Below are positions 48,936 through 59,572 of a stretch of 64,000 nt of DNA, in pieces (the first letter of the stretch is position 1; each line of letters starts with the position of its first letter). The translations under genes and the position numbers were made by a program. Location: contig CAWBKY010000007.1 of the NCBI GenBank assembly GCA_963789555.1, positions 62,001-126,000 on the forward strand, written 5' to 3'. The notes beneath the pieces were generated by a model. That model ran no database searches, was not told the DNA's origin, and was given only the letters and a program-made list of their open reading frames with translations. This DNA comes from JACXTP01 sp963789555 (GTDB lineage Archaea; Thermoplasmatota; Thermoplasmata; Methanomassiliicoccales; UBA472).

Positions 48936-49046
48936 CCTGGCCCTTGCTCTGAGCGCCTTGGAGCTATTCCACGGCTCAGCCTCAGGGCCCTGATTTATAT
49001 AACATTAATCACCACGGCTGGACACATAAAGTCTACGCATAAGTCT

Positions 49047-49054
49047 CTTATATC
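49047..49054 (+). promoter_or_regulatory. TATA box of the GINS gene
   Basis: CTTATATC lies 23 bases (centre to ATG) ahead of ATG 49073 with no Shine-Dalgarno sequence between, so the transcript is probably leaderless. Confidence 0.5.
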
Positions 49055-49072
49055 GTCAACCGAATCTGTGCG

Positions 49073-49746
49073 ATGATGGCGCCGCCCCCCGGTAAGCTCG
49101 AGTTCAATGAGATCACCCTCATCTATCGGAACGAGAGCAAGGGAGGAGAGCCCACCGAGGTGAGGAGGGACTTCTATCCGGCCTTCAGGGAGTATCTAAG
49201 AGGCTCAAGACGGAGAGCGAGGACGAGGTGCGCAAGGACCCCACCTCCATGAAGGCCTCGAGCATGATGAGCGAGATCAAGAAGGTCACGCAGAAGGGCT
49301 CATCGATATTCCAGTACCGCATGTCGAAGATAATGAGCATGGCCCTGAGGGCGGGCATGGGCAGCAAGGTGGACACGACCAGGCTCACTCCGGAGGAGAG
49401 GGACTTCTTCGATGCCGTGGTGGAGGAGGTGGTGGCGTGCAGATCTTTTCGCTTGGAGGGGGAGAAGGTGGCGACGAGGCAGGTCGGTGCCTACATCGCC
49501 CTGTTCGGTACCGGTGAGGGAAAAGATGGAAGGCTGCCACACCCGTTCAATGCAAGGTCCTGTGGGGGCGAGGAGAGCGGGGGCGCCATCTGGTACTTGA
49601 TCCGAGTGCTCGAGGACATCCCCCCTTTCACTAGCGGAAAGCGTCAATATCGTCTCTTGAGGGAGGATGTCGTTTATATGCCGGCAACGTTTGCTTGCGT
49701 CCTCGTTAAGAATGGCAAAGCAGTGGAGATAAGCGTCCCATCCTGA
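49073..49746 (+). CDS. Replication complex GINS subunit, Gins51 type (frameshift)
   Basis: About 224 residues. The N-terminus is APPPGKLEFNEITLIYRNES and then DFYPAFREYL; after a break near 49195 the helical A domain continues PTSMKASSMMSEIKKVTQKG, FQYRMSKIMSMALRAGM and RLTPEERDFFDAVVEEVVAC. The small B domain is at the C-terminus (EDVVYMPATFACVLVKNGKA), the A-B order of archaeal Gins51/Gins15. GINS bridges MCM helicase and RecJ/Cdc45-like protein in the replisome. Confidence 0.8.
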
Positions 49747-49845
49747 CATAATTTTCGTTCAATCCAGCATTCTCTCGTCGATAGTCATTTGATAATCCTG
49801 GTTGCAAAACCTTTATCTATCATTATTTAATATGGCGACCTGGCC

Positions 49846-49922
49846 GGGCCCGTAGCTCAGCTAGGTTGAGCGATCGGCTCTTAACCGATAGGCCGTGGGT
49901 TCGAATCCCACCGGGCCCGCCA
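49846..49922 (+). tRNA. tRNA-Lys (anticodon CTT), CCA encoded
   Basis: The acceptor stem GGGCCCG pairs with CGGGCCC at 49912-49918. D arm TAGCTCAGCTAGGTTGAGC, anticodon stem ATCGG/CCGAT with loop CTCTTAA giving anticodon CTT, T arm GTGGGTTCGAATCCCAC. The discriminator is G at 49919 and CCA is encoded at 49920-49922. No intron. An AT-rich TTATTTAATATGG just upstream is a suitable promoter. Confidence 0.95.
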
Positions 49923-50120
49923 CTATCCATAGCTAGTCGTCCGTTTTTAAATTCATTCGGGGTTTTTATGAACCGAGCCAAATGATCGAAAAAACACTTC
50001 ATTCAGCTATTTCGCCATAACATAGTTATCACTGACCATCAACCCAATGGATGTGGTGTCACACCTCGATCCTCTTCTCGAGCACACCCTCAGTCGTTAT
50101 TACGGATAGGGGATCGAGGC

Positions 50121-52498
50121 CTATTGCCTCGCCATCGCGATGCGGATGGCATCCTCCGGATTGACCATATGGTCAGAGTTCTCTGCAGATTCGATGATCG
50201 CTAGTTGGACACCCTTGACCTTCCCGTTGAAGGCGTTCCCCTTTGGGCCATAGTCAGGGGAGACCGGTGCGCCGCTATCCTCGCCAACGTCGCAACCGTC
50301 GTCAGCAGAGAAGATCATGGCGTGCGTCATGGGGATGGTCCCTTCGCCGGTCTTCTTACCGTCGACGAACAAGGTCACCTTGCCGCCCTTGCCCAGGCCA
50401 CCGCCCGCGTAGGCGAACTCCATTCGCACCTGATGCTCGCCCGATGGCAAAGGCTCCTCGGACTCGACGAAGAAGTGATGCACGCCTGCCACATTGTAGC
50501 AGTACTTGAGCTTGCCATTCATGGCATAGAGGCTCCAACCTCCGATGTTGGCCCCCTGAGCGATGATCACACCTTCGGCCCCACCTTCTGGCACGATTAT
50601 CTGCGCGGTGACCGAGTGGGACTTGTTCTTGAGGCTGATGACACAGTTCTCCGCTAGGCGCCCCATGCCTCCGAAAAGGAGCTGCGTGTTCCCCTTGACG
50701 AGGGTGGGACGACCGGCAGTGTCCGGGTTCAGCTTTTCGACGACACGGTCGTCGATGGGCAAGACCTTGTATCGCGTAGCCTCGATCAGCCAGAGGCGCT
50801 GAAGCTCGTGGAGCTTCTCTGGCATCTGTTTGGAGAGGTCGTTCGCTTGGCTCCAGTCCTTGGAACAGTCGTAGAGCTCCCATACGTCGTCATCGAGGGC
50901 AACGGTCTTCCGGCCCACCAGGATCCACGGGGTTCCGTGCTTGGTCACCGCCGCCCATCCTTTGTGGTATATGCCACGGTTTCCGAAAATCTCGAAGTAT
51001 TGGGTCTCATGCCGTTCCGCCGCCTTGGCGTCGTTGAAGGAGTAGAGCATGCTGACGCCCTCGATCGGGTCTTGCTGTATCCCGTTCACAGACACGGGCT
51101 CGGGCAAACTTGCGGCCTCAAGAACGGTCGGCGCGATGTCAATGATATGACTGAACTGCGAGCGTATCTCCCCCTTGGCCTTTATCCCGTTCGGCCAATG
51201 GACGATGGTTCCATTACGGGTCCCGCCCCAGTGTGATGCGACCTGCTTGGTCCACTGGTAAGGGGTGTTCATGGCATGCGCCCAACCAACGGCATAATGG
51301 TTATACGACTCCGGTCCTCCGAGCTTATCGATATGCTGCATCAGGAACTCGGGGGTCTCAAGGCCTGCCAGACCGTTGAAGTTGGCCATCTCGTTGTAGG
51401 CACCGTTGATCGTCCCCTCCGCTGATGCCCCATTGTCACCGATGATGTAGAAGATGAGAGTATCATTGAGGATCTGCATCTTCTCCAACGAATCGAACAA
51501 CCTTCCGACATGATGGTCGGTATATTCCATGAAGCCAGCGTAGACCTCCATCTGTCGGCGCAAGATGGGCTTGAGGTCCTCCGGCATGTCATCCCAGGCG
51601 GGGATCTCCTTGTGGCGGGCGGTGAGCTGACAGTCCTGCGGGACGACACCGAGCCGTTTCTGACGTGCCAGGGTCTCCTCGCGCAGCTTGTCCCACCCCT
51701 GGTCGAACTGACCTTTGTATTTGTCGGCCCACTCTTTCGGTACATGGTGGGGGGCATGTGTCGCCCCAGGCGCGAAGTAGACGAAAAAGGGCTTATCGGG
51801 TGCCAATGCCTTCTGCTGACCGATCCAGGCGATGGCCTTGTCGGTCATGTCCTCGATCAAGTGATAGCCTTCTTCCGGCGTCTTCGGCGGTTCCACCGAA
51901 TTGGTCCCCTCATACAAGGTCGGATACCACTGGTTCGCCTCACCGCCAATGAATCCATAGAAATATTCGAAGCCGCCCCCACCAGTTGGCCATGCATCGA
52001 ACGGTCCGACCGGGCTAGCCTCCCACACCGGCACCTCATGGCATTTACCGAACTGTGCCGTGTTATAGCCATTGAGCTTCAGGGTCCGGGCCAAGGGGGA
52101 CATGGTGTTCGGAAGGACCGAACTGTAGCCTGGCGCACCGGTGGCGGTCTCGGTGATCCCACCCATGCCGCAGGAGTGATGGTTGCGTCCCGTCAGCAGG
52201 GCCTGGCGGGTCGGGGAGCAGAGGGCGGTGGTGTGGAAGCGGTTATACTTGAGACCATTCGAGGCCAGCTTCTCCATCCTCGGCGTATGGCAAGGGCCTC
52301 CGAACACGCTCGCAGACCCGAACCCGGCGTCATCGATCAAGCACAATCAGAGACATTGGGCGCGCCCTTGGGGGGACGCAGCTGCTCGATCGGCGGGAAA
52401 CTGGTGTCTGGATCCTTCGCATCGTATGTGATCAGTTTTGGCTGAACGGTGTTCAGCATCGGGAGATGGGTACGGTGTTTTTTGTCTTCATTGGACAT
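50121..52498 (-). CDS. Cys-type sulfatase (arylsulfatase family) (one frameshift)
   Basis: About 790 residues. The N-terminus runs MSNEDKKHRTHLPMLNTVQP to RPPKGAPNV, then a frame break near 52345 enters LIDDAGFGSASVFGGP, the first metal-binding strand. The catalytic signature CSPTRQALLTGR is the Cys form that must be oxidised to formylglycine; GRNHHSCGMGGITE follows, as in the bacterial AtsA-like branch. YIIGDNGASAEGT is the second metal site. The last 170 residues are a beta-sandwich (SGEHQVRMEFAYAGGGLGKG). No signal peptide is evident, so it may be cytoplasmic. The required maturase is encoded 4.5 kb away. Probably acquired from bacteria; the substrate is unknown. Confidence 0.92.
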
Positions 52499-52746
52499 GT
52501 CGATCCTAATCCTCTGAATTGAGCATTATTGGAATGTCGCATCTAATAAACCTTTCATGGCGACTCTCTTATCATATGTCAGCCTTACCAGGATGCATAA
52601 TTATATATTATTATTTTTAGATAAACATTTCAATTTATAGGTTTCAAAGAAGTTGCCAATCACATTTCAAAAGTAAAAAAAATCGCCCGCCCAGAGATGG
52701 GGCCCAAGGCGTTGGCGATCATAAGAAAAATAGAGGAAAAGAATCT

Positions 52747-52821
52747 CTAGCCTTTCTTCTTCTCTTCCTTCTTTTCTCCATGTTTCTTTATTGCAGCGAC
52801 CTTACCGACTGTTCCTACCAT
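52747..52821 (-). CDS. Candidate 24-residue lysine-rich protein
   Basis: ATG 52821 is preceded by a perfect GGAGG (52829-52833) at seven bases spacing. The product begins MVGTVGKVAAIKKHG and ends in a run of alternating lysines and glutamates before TAG 52747-52749. Such a clear ribosome site in an otherwise empty AT-rich gap is unlikely by chance. The short amphipathic start and charged tail suggest a small nucleic-acid- or protein-binding peptide; nothing more can be said. Confidence 0.45.
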   Translation of the reverse strand: MVGTVGKVAAIKKHGEKKEEKKKG

Positions 52822-53027
52822 TTTATTTCCTCCAGTCCTTTATTCGATCAGTGAGATCGGAATCCCATTGGTCGGATGTATGAACAATGAATGAACGAAT
52901 TATAAAATGGTATGGATATTACCCTGGATATGAAGGATACGTCTTTATTTCATGGCCGATCAAAGGCATCCGAAAAAGTTTCTATTAATCATGGCGACTG
53001 CAACCCCGGTTCTTATCTTAATTTCGA

Positions 53028-53144
53028 TCAATATCTGAGTACATCCTTGTCGAGATAGACCACCATAGTCAATGGATCGATGGAGGCATCGTAGATACTA
53101 TCCCAATCTCTAACCTGTACTTTGTCGAGGCTATCATCTTCCAT
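53028..53144 (-). CDS. Candidate 38-residue acidic protein
   Basis: ATG 53144 to TGA 53028-53030. The composition is protein-like (DWDSIYDASIDPLTMVVYLD) with no long low-complexity run. GGATTTAAGCTC lies about 20 bases before the ATG and could be a TATA box. It may be a complete small gene or the end of a decayed larger one. No family is recognised. Confidence 0.35.
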   Translation of the reverse strand: MEDDSLDKVQVRDWDSIYDASIDPLTMVVYLDKDVLRY

Positions 53145-53524
53145 CGGATTCTTCCGAGCTTAAATCCTTTGAACGATACTCAAAAACCGATGGGCATAGC
53201 CCTCTAGTCATTATCCGTTACAAAGATCAATGCTCAGAGGTCCAATCCTACAAATATATTCTCGGGGGATTTAATTATAATATCAAAATTGACAATAATA
53301 ATGGAGAGTAATGGCTTCTTGAGCATTATCATTAGTGACACGATTTTATCCATGCAATGTGAGAGCAGGACCCGAATGTTACAAGATGGAAATCATTAAA
53401 TCGTTCCCTTACAAGTTGTAATACCAACAGACCCTCTTCTTACACCAGGTTCCATTCGATGTTACCAATGACGGATCCTATTAGGGGGATATAGGGGTGG
53501 AGAACTTGAATATTTGAAAAAAAG

Positions 53525-56500
53525 ATGCTAACAGTGATCATGATCGTGGCTGTCGCGGTCATGATGATCATACCGGGTTTGGCCACCATAACGGTCGAAC
53601 CGAGTACTTCTACGATCGAGAAAACAAAGATAGGCGCAAGCCTTAGTTGGGTAATCAACGCTCCGACGGAGCCACTCAACGTGTCGGCCGATCCAGGGAA
53701 CGGGTTCATCTGGTTGTGGTGGGACCACCCCCTCAGTCAGGGGAGCGACCTGATCAAGAATTACACCATCTTTAGAGGCACGACGTCAGGGCGGCGAAGA
53801 TATGGTGACACCGATCGCTGAAGTAACAGTAGGTGTCAACTATTACAACGACACGGATGTCACGAACGATGCCCCCTATTATTACATATTGAAGGCCCAG
53901 AGCGATGCAGGCGTCAGCATATCCTCTGCCGAGGTCTCTGCGACCCCGAACGACTCGGGATCACCGCCTAGTGGACCTCTGAACCTTGTCGCCACGAACC
54001 TGTATTATTCCGCTCAACTGAACTGGTCAGCCCCATCAAATGCTGGGACCACACCGGTTAGGATGTTTGATATCTATCGTAATCCGTATCCACCAGGTAT
54101 GCCCCTGACCGATGAGGTCACATCCGGGGGATGGGTCACTGGGTATGAGGATTCCTATGTCCTTCCAGGTGAAGAATACAACTATACGGTAAGAGCCATC
54201 AACAGCTTTGGGGCCGGCTCAACGAACGTCACTGTCCGTGTGGCTGGGACCGGGCTCTATCCCGAGGTACCAGAGAACCTGACTGCATCAGGCGGTAATT
54301 GCTCCGTGGAGTTGAATTGGGACGATCCATCAAATCCATCTGAATCTGGAATCTCCCGATATGACATCTACCGTTCCTTGACCTCTAGTTCAGGTTTTGT
54401 TCTTATCGGTAATTCGTCGACCTATTTCGGAATGTTAATACCATTCTATACCGATTTCAACCTGATCAATGGTCAGACCTACTATTACAAGGTGAAAGCA
54501 GTCAACACGAAAGGCGAAAGCTCTTTTTCGAACGAGGCATCTGCGACACCAAATCTGCAGGCACCCCACGTTTTTGCCTACCCAGGGAATTCTCGGGTTC
54601 TCATCATGTGGAGTCCGGTCCAGAATGCCACAGGTTACGACATTTTTAAGATATGAGACGCCGGGTACAGAAACTTTAAAGGAAACAACTGGAAAATATG
54701 TCAATTACTGGCTCGATAATTTGACGACCAATGGCGTCGCCTTACTTCTATAAAGTAAAGGCTAAATTTGACGCAACAGATGGACCATTTTCAAATGAGG
54801 CGACCGCCACCCCTTATGTTGGAAGCCCTCCAACGGCACCAACGAACATGATCGCCACGCCGGATGGTTCTAGTGTAGAAATGAATATCCCAAAAAGCAA
54901 CGATACCAACATCTTGATAGGATATGAGATATACCGCGGTGACAGCTCAGGATCCGAAGTTCTCATCGAGAACGTGACATTCTACAACTCGTTATACTGG
55001 TACATGTCTCCTTATTATACGGTATCAGTATCAAGGACATTACAATGGTGTGGATAGTGTCACATACCATTATACTGTGAAGCTCCGTCAATCTATTCGG
55101 GACTAGCGGGTTCTCGAACGAGGTCTCTTCCTTCGCCAGTCCCACCGGGGATGTACCTTTGGGCGATATCACCCTGAGCGCCACGGCAGGTACTGCCAAC
55201 GTAACGTTGTCCTGGAGCAACCCATCGTACATGGGTACGGCCAACCTGCTGGATTATACCATTATGCGGGATAACGGGTCAGGCTGGAACTATGTCAACT
55301 TCATGTTTGCCCCGGCAGGAACTCAGACATGGGTGGACACATATGTCACATCTGGTGTGACTTATCATTACATGGTCATTGTTGGGAATAATTATGGCGA
55401 TGCTGTGAAAGGTTCCAATGTGGCCACCGCCTCAATCTCTGGGTCTGCGGTGGAACCAAGCAAACCATTGAACCTCCATGCCGAGCCAGGTAACAATCAT
55501 GTGCAGCTTAGCTGGGACCCTCCAGCGAACAATGGTGGTTCAGCAGTAACCAGTTACACGGTGCTCAGGGGTACTCCTCCGGATCCATAACCACTGTGAT
55601 CACAACCACTACCGGGGCAGGTACGACCTTTGATGATACGACCGCATTGAACGGTCAAACATACTGGTACGCGGTCAAGGCCACCAACGCTCAGGGCACA
55701 GGACCAGCCTCTGACGCGACCTCGGCGGTACCTGCGGCCCCATCCGGACCACCAGGCAAGCCCGAAGGACTGGTGGCGACCCCAGGCAACGCCCTGGTGG
55801 TGTTGGGATGGAACGCGCCGAGCAGTAGTGGCAGTTCAGCCATCACCAGGTATGACATATTCCGTGGGAACAGCTCGGCGAACATAAGCACGACCGTACT
55901 GGGAAGCGTCAACGCCGCCTCGGCCTTGACATACACCGATAGTTCCCTCATAAATGGACAAGAATACTGGTACGCGGTGAAGGCGGTCAACACCCAGGGT
56001 TCTGGCCTTGCCTCTGACCCGGCCCATGCGGTCCCGAGCGCCACCGGGACGGTGCCTGGTGCTCCCACCTCGGTCACCGCCGTCGGCGGTCCAGGCTACA
56101 TATTGGTCTCCTGGGCGGCACCATCGAATGTCGGCTCAGGAGTGAGCAACTACCTGGTGTTCCGCGCCACCACATCGGGCGGTCAGGGGAGCACAGCGCT
56201 CGCCAACTTGACCGGGAGCTTGCTCCAGTACAACGATACCTCAGCCGTTCCGGGTACGCCCTACTTCTATAAGGTGATGGCATGGAACTCATATGGTGAT
56301 GGTGCGTCCTCAGCCGAGGTAAATGCCACCGCTGCAGCCACTGGGCTACCTTCGAACCCGACCAGCCTCACGGCGACGCCAGATAAGGGCAAGGTCATCA
56401 TCACCTGGGGCGCGCCGACATCTGACGGAGGGTCAGCCATAACTGGTTACAATGTGTTGCGTGGGTCCAGCGCTTCAACGTTGGTAGTGATCGGCAACAC

Positions 56501-56741
56501 CACCGCGAGCATCCGCAGCTTCACCGATGAGGACGTCGAGGCAGGGACGACCTATTTCTACAGTGTCGTGGCGGTGAACGCCAATGGGAACAGCGCCCAA
56601 CCGACACCGGTTAGCGCTGTCCCGGAATCGTCGGATGGCGGTAACGGAACCGACAACACCTGGCTCTACGTAGGTGCTGGCATTGCCGCCGTGGCGGTCA
56701 TCGGAGGGGCGGCCTACTTCCTCATGAGGAAGAAGAAGTGA
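53525..56741 (+). CDS. Surface protein with about ten fibronectin type III domains and C-terminal membrane anchor (frameshifts)
   Basis: About 1,070 residues. It starts with a signal sequence, MLTVIMIVAVAVMMIIPGLA. Ten Fn3 units follow, each opening with a Pro-x-x-Pro/Leu strand and a W strand (for example PLNVSADPGNGFIWLWWDHP, EGLVATPGNALVVLGWNAPS, SLTATPDKGKVIITWGAPT) and closing with YYYKVKAVN-like strands. The end is a stalk, a helix (YVGAGIAAVAVIGGAAYFLM) and RKKK, anchoring it outside. Frame breaks lie near 53790, 54650, 54735, 55030, 55080 and 55585. Likely roles: adhesion or glycan binding on the cell surface. The neighbouring sulfatase and maturase suggest a glycan-related locus. Confidence 0.88.
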
Positions 56742-56955
56742 GCCGATCTGTCAAACCATTTCCCAAAATCTCTTCTCCCCCCGGGGGCGGTCTTTTAACC
56801 GTCCGAACCCGGGCATCCTTTTCTTCTGACCCGACCTTGAGGATGGTCAATCAGGTTTAGGACCAACGAAACCGCTTTCAAGAGGTTGATGGACCAGCCC
56901 TCGCTCGCCATCCCATGATACAACCAGAAGTCCAACTGATGATGAAGGACGACGC

Positions 56956-58221
56956 ATGAAAATGATGGTTAAGAGATTCATTGAGACCAAATATGCTCTC
57001 GATCTAAGCAGCAATCCTGATTATGGTCCAGGGCATACAGGCATCATGGCCCGAAAGGAACAAGATGCGAATTGCCCTGACGCGTTCCACATCCTCGCCA
57101 AACCAAGAGGGGCGGTCTGCAACCTGGCCTGTACATATTGTTTCTACACCTGCAAGTCCGACCTTTATCCAGAGGGAACGTTCCGGATGACGGATGAGGT
57201 GCTGGAAAGCTATGTTCGACAGGTCATCCAAGGCCATCGGTCCCCCGAGGTCACCATCGCCTGGCAAGGAGGGGAACCGACCTTGATGGGTCTTGATTTC
57301 TTTAAAAGGGCGATCGAGCTCGAGAGGAAATATCTTAGACCAGGCCAGAGGGTCCTTAACACCATCCAGACCAATGGGACCCTTCTTGATGATGATTGGT
57401 GCTCGTTCTTCCACGAGCATGGTTTTCTGGTGGGGATATCCATCGATGGTCCAAAGGACATGCACGACCATTATCGTGTGGACAAAGGTGGAAGGCCGAC
57501 ATTCGACAAGGTGATGAACGGCCTTCGATTGTTGCAGAGGTTCAAGGTGGAACATAACGCCCTGGTCACGATCAACGCCATCAACTCGGACAGACCCCGA
57601 GATGTCTACCGATTCCTTCGGGACGAGGCCGGCCTACAATATATCCAGTTCATCCCCATCGTCGAAAAGGTTCAGGATAAAGATGCCGGGTCTGGCCTTA
57701 AGGTCACGAGGGAGTCGGTCAGCCCCGGCAAATATGGTCGGTTCATGATAGGGGTGTTCGACGAATGGGTGAAGAGGGACGTCGGCCACATCTTCGTACA
57801 GTCCTTCGATGTGGCCTTGGCGAATTGGTATGGTGAGCCTCCCAGCGTTTGCACCAACGCCATAACTTGTGGCACAGCCCTCGCCCTGGAGCATAATGGA
57901 GACCTGTATTCCTGCGACCACTTCGTCGATGAGGACCATCTCCTGGGGAATATCCTGGAAACACCGATGGTCGAATTGGTGGGCAGTGAGAGACAATCAA
58001 GGTTCGGAGCGAGCAAAGCGGCACTACCACGCTATTGCCTGGAATGTGATGTACGATTTGCTTGTCATGGTGGTTGTCCCAAGGACCGTTTCATCCGCTC
58101 CCCGCATGGGGAGACGGGACTGAACTTCCTTTGCTCTGGATACAAATCCTTCTATCACCACATCGACCGACCGATGAAAGTGATGTGCGGATCTGTTGAA
58201 TCAGGGTCGACCACCCTCTGA
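56956..58221 (+). CDS. Anaerobic sulfatase-maturating enzyme (radical SAM, anSME)
   Basis: 421 residues, intact. The radical SAM cluster motif CNLACTYCFY has Cys at 55, 59 and 62. QGGEPTLMGLDFFKRAIELE and GISIDGPKDMHDHYR match the family closely. The SPASM region includes CGTALALEHNGDLYSCDHFV and CLECDVRFACHGGCPKDRF, which ligate two auxiliary clusters and are the anSME hallmark. It oxidises the Cys (or Ser) of a sulfatase to formylglycine without oxygen. The only sulfatase in the window has a Cys site, so it is the obvious client. Start ATG 56956 leaves about 40 residues before the conserved core, slightly long. Confidence 0.9.
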   Translation: MKMMVKRFIETKYALDLSSNPDYGPGHTGIMARKEQDANCPDAFHILAKPRGAVCNLACTYCFYTCKSDLYPEGTFRMTDEVLESYVRQVIQGHRSPEVTIAWQGGEPTLMGLDFFKRAIELERKYLRPGQRVLNTIQTNGTLLDDDWCSFFHEHGFLVGISIDGPKDMHDHYRVDKGGRPTFDKVMNGLRLLQRFKVEHNALVTINAINSDRPRDVYRFLRDEAGLQYIQFIPIVEKVQDKDAGSGLKVTRESVSPGKYGRFMIGVFDEWVKRDVGHIFVQSFDVALANWYGEPPSVCTNAITCGTALALEHNGDLYSCDHFVDEDHLLGNILETPMVELVGSERQSRFGASKAALPRYCLECDVRFACHGGCPKDRFIRSPHGETGLNFLCSGYKSFYHHIDRPMKVMCGSVESGSTTL

Positions 58222-58412
58222 TATTATGACAATGAACGATGCTTAGAACGATCTCCGATGGGCGAAGGCCATGAGCGCCCTGGGTCATCCATTAGTCCTT
58301 ACGGGCGATAGCGGGAACTCCCGACACGGGTCATCTTTTTGAGGTTTTAGCATCTGGCGTTTCAAAGGCCCCCTCAAAACATTTAATCCCATAAGCTACA
58401 ATGTTAACATAG

Positions 58413-58808
58413 GTGTGGACATTGGAAATCGATTTCGACGAGGCCATCAGCCTCTGCCGCAAGGTGAGGGGCGATCTCGATGAGCTGTTCGATGCGATCA
58501 GGGGCAGGGCTTTCTTCGACATCGGATATGAGATAGGGAACGTGGCCAGGAGCGGATTGGGGTTCGAGAGGATGATGCCGGAGCTGGAGGAGCTGGAGAA
58601 GTGTCTCCACGAGCGTTGCCTCAATACCTTTAACGACACCTATGCTCGAATATTCGACCTGGTAAATTTCTATGACCACCTCATCGACCTCATCCAAGCC
58701 AATAAGGTGCATTATAGCAAGGGGGAACGGATGCATGCGAAGCTCATGGAATGGAGGAGCACCGCCGGACGCTTTGCGCAGTTCGTCTGCCATATGGATG
58801 GCGATTGA
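58413..58808 (+). CDS. Hypothetical helical protein
   Basis: 131 residues from GTG 58413 (TTG 58422 is an alternative). Nearly all helix, with heptad-like spacing (FERMMPELEELEKCLHERCL, YARIFDLVNFYDHLIDLIQA). No membrane segment or catalytic motif. AATGTTAACATAGG just ahead could be the promoter. It ends 11 bases before the end of the opposite-strand regulator. I recognise no family. Confidence 0.55.
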   Translation: MWTLEIDFDEAISLCRKVRGDLDELFDAIRGRAFFDIGYEIGNVARSGLGFERMMPELEELEKCLHERCLNTFNDTYARIFDLVNFYDHLIDLIQANKVHYSKGERMHAKLMEWRSTAGRFAQFVCHMDGD

Positions 58809-58819
58809 GCATCAACGGT

Positions 58820-59572
58820 TCAAGCCCACTTGACGCTTCCTAGCTCCAAGGTCATCATGGTGAGGTAACGGAGCGCCTTGCTACCCCTCTCCGTCAGGCT
58901 GTAATCCCCTCGGTCCTGGTTCTGCGCAATGAACCCAGCCGCCAGTAATTTTTGGATATGGAACAGCAGGTTCCCACCCTTCAGTCCGGTCCTCTGCGAC
59001 AACATCGAATAGGTCATCGGCTGGGAGTTGAGCAATTTCATCATCTCCAAGACGCTGAGGGTTCGACAAAGGGTCAACCACATTTCGGACCACCGATTCC
59101 TCGTCCATCTTATCGATGAGAGCTCGGAGGTTCGCCTCCGAGACATACGAGTTCTGAGTCCTGGCCAAACGGATGTGGCGTTCGAAAAGCGTCCCGACGC
59201 CGTCGAAGCATATGGAGCACTTCTTGTAGGGGGAATTGGCCCGAGCCTTATCCAGCTCCCTCCTCATCTCCGCGATGTGGCTTTCCTCCACCTTCTCCTC
59301 CCCCGCCAGAGCCGCGCTCCTATCGAGGAAGTCCGTGAAGAACCCCCTGCTTTTGACATAGCCCTCGCAGTTCCTCACCATGCATCGGTCCAGTTCCTCG
59401 GTCGATCTCCGCAGCAAGCCTGCCCGTCACCATGGAAGGGTCGATGTCCGAGCTTCTGGATGACATATTTCTTGAGGATAGGAGCTGGTCCATCTTCCTA
59501 TCCCGAGGTCCTGGATCGCTCTGAGCAGCTCTTCGTTCGACCTCGATCCCTCTCCTTCTTCCTGACGGCCAT
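58820..59572 (-). CDS. Winged-helix transcriptional regulator with N-terminal Cys-containing domain (frameshifts)
   Basis: About 250 residues. It starts MAVRKKER (ATG 59572); the corrected frames give SNEELLRAIQDLG, MDQLLSSRNMSSRSSDIDPS and LDRCMVRNCEGYVKSRGFFT. The middle holds SPYKKCSICFDGVGTLFERH. The C-terminal winged helix is TLCRTLSVLEMMKLLNSQPM and LSQRTGLKGGNLLFHIQKLL, followed by LTERGSKALRYL. Breaks lie near 59530, 59505, 59410 and 59090. Several Cys, including a Cys-x2-Cys, might bind metal or sense redox state. Its TATA (59593-59600) is 25 bases from the ATG, so it is leaderless. It is divergent from the methyltransferase and probably controls it. Confidence 0.7.

Larger units (their letters stand above)
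52499..53524. other. AT-rich gap between sulfatase and surface-protein genes
   Basis: About 1 kb with clearly lower GC than the flanks. It contains the sulfatase promoter (GTTTATTAG near 52540 on the minus strand), a 24-residue candidate gene at 52747-52821, a 38-residue candidate gene at 53028-53144, and TTTAATTATAATATC near 53268-53283 as a possible promoter for the surface protein. Nothing else is recognisable: no transposase, tRNA or repeat array. Confidence 0.6.

Noticed and set aside
55400..56650. Repeat array, possibly CRISPR
   Set aside because: The repetition is at protein level, about 90-100 residues per Fn3 unit, with no short exact repeats and unique spacers. No cas genes are present.
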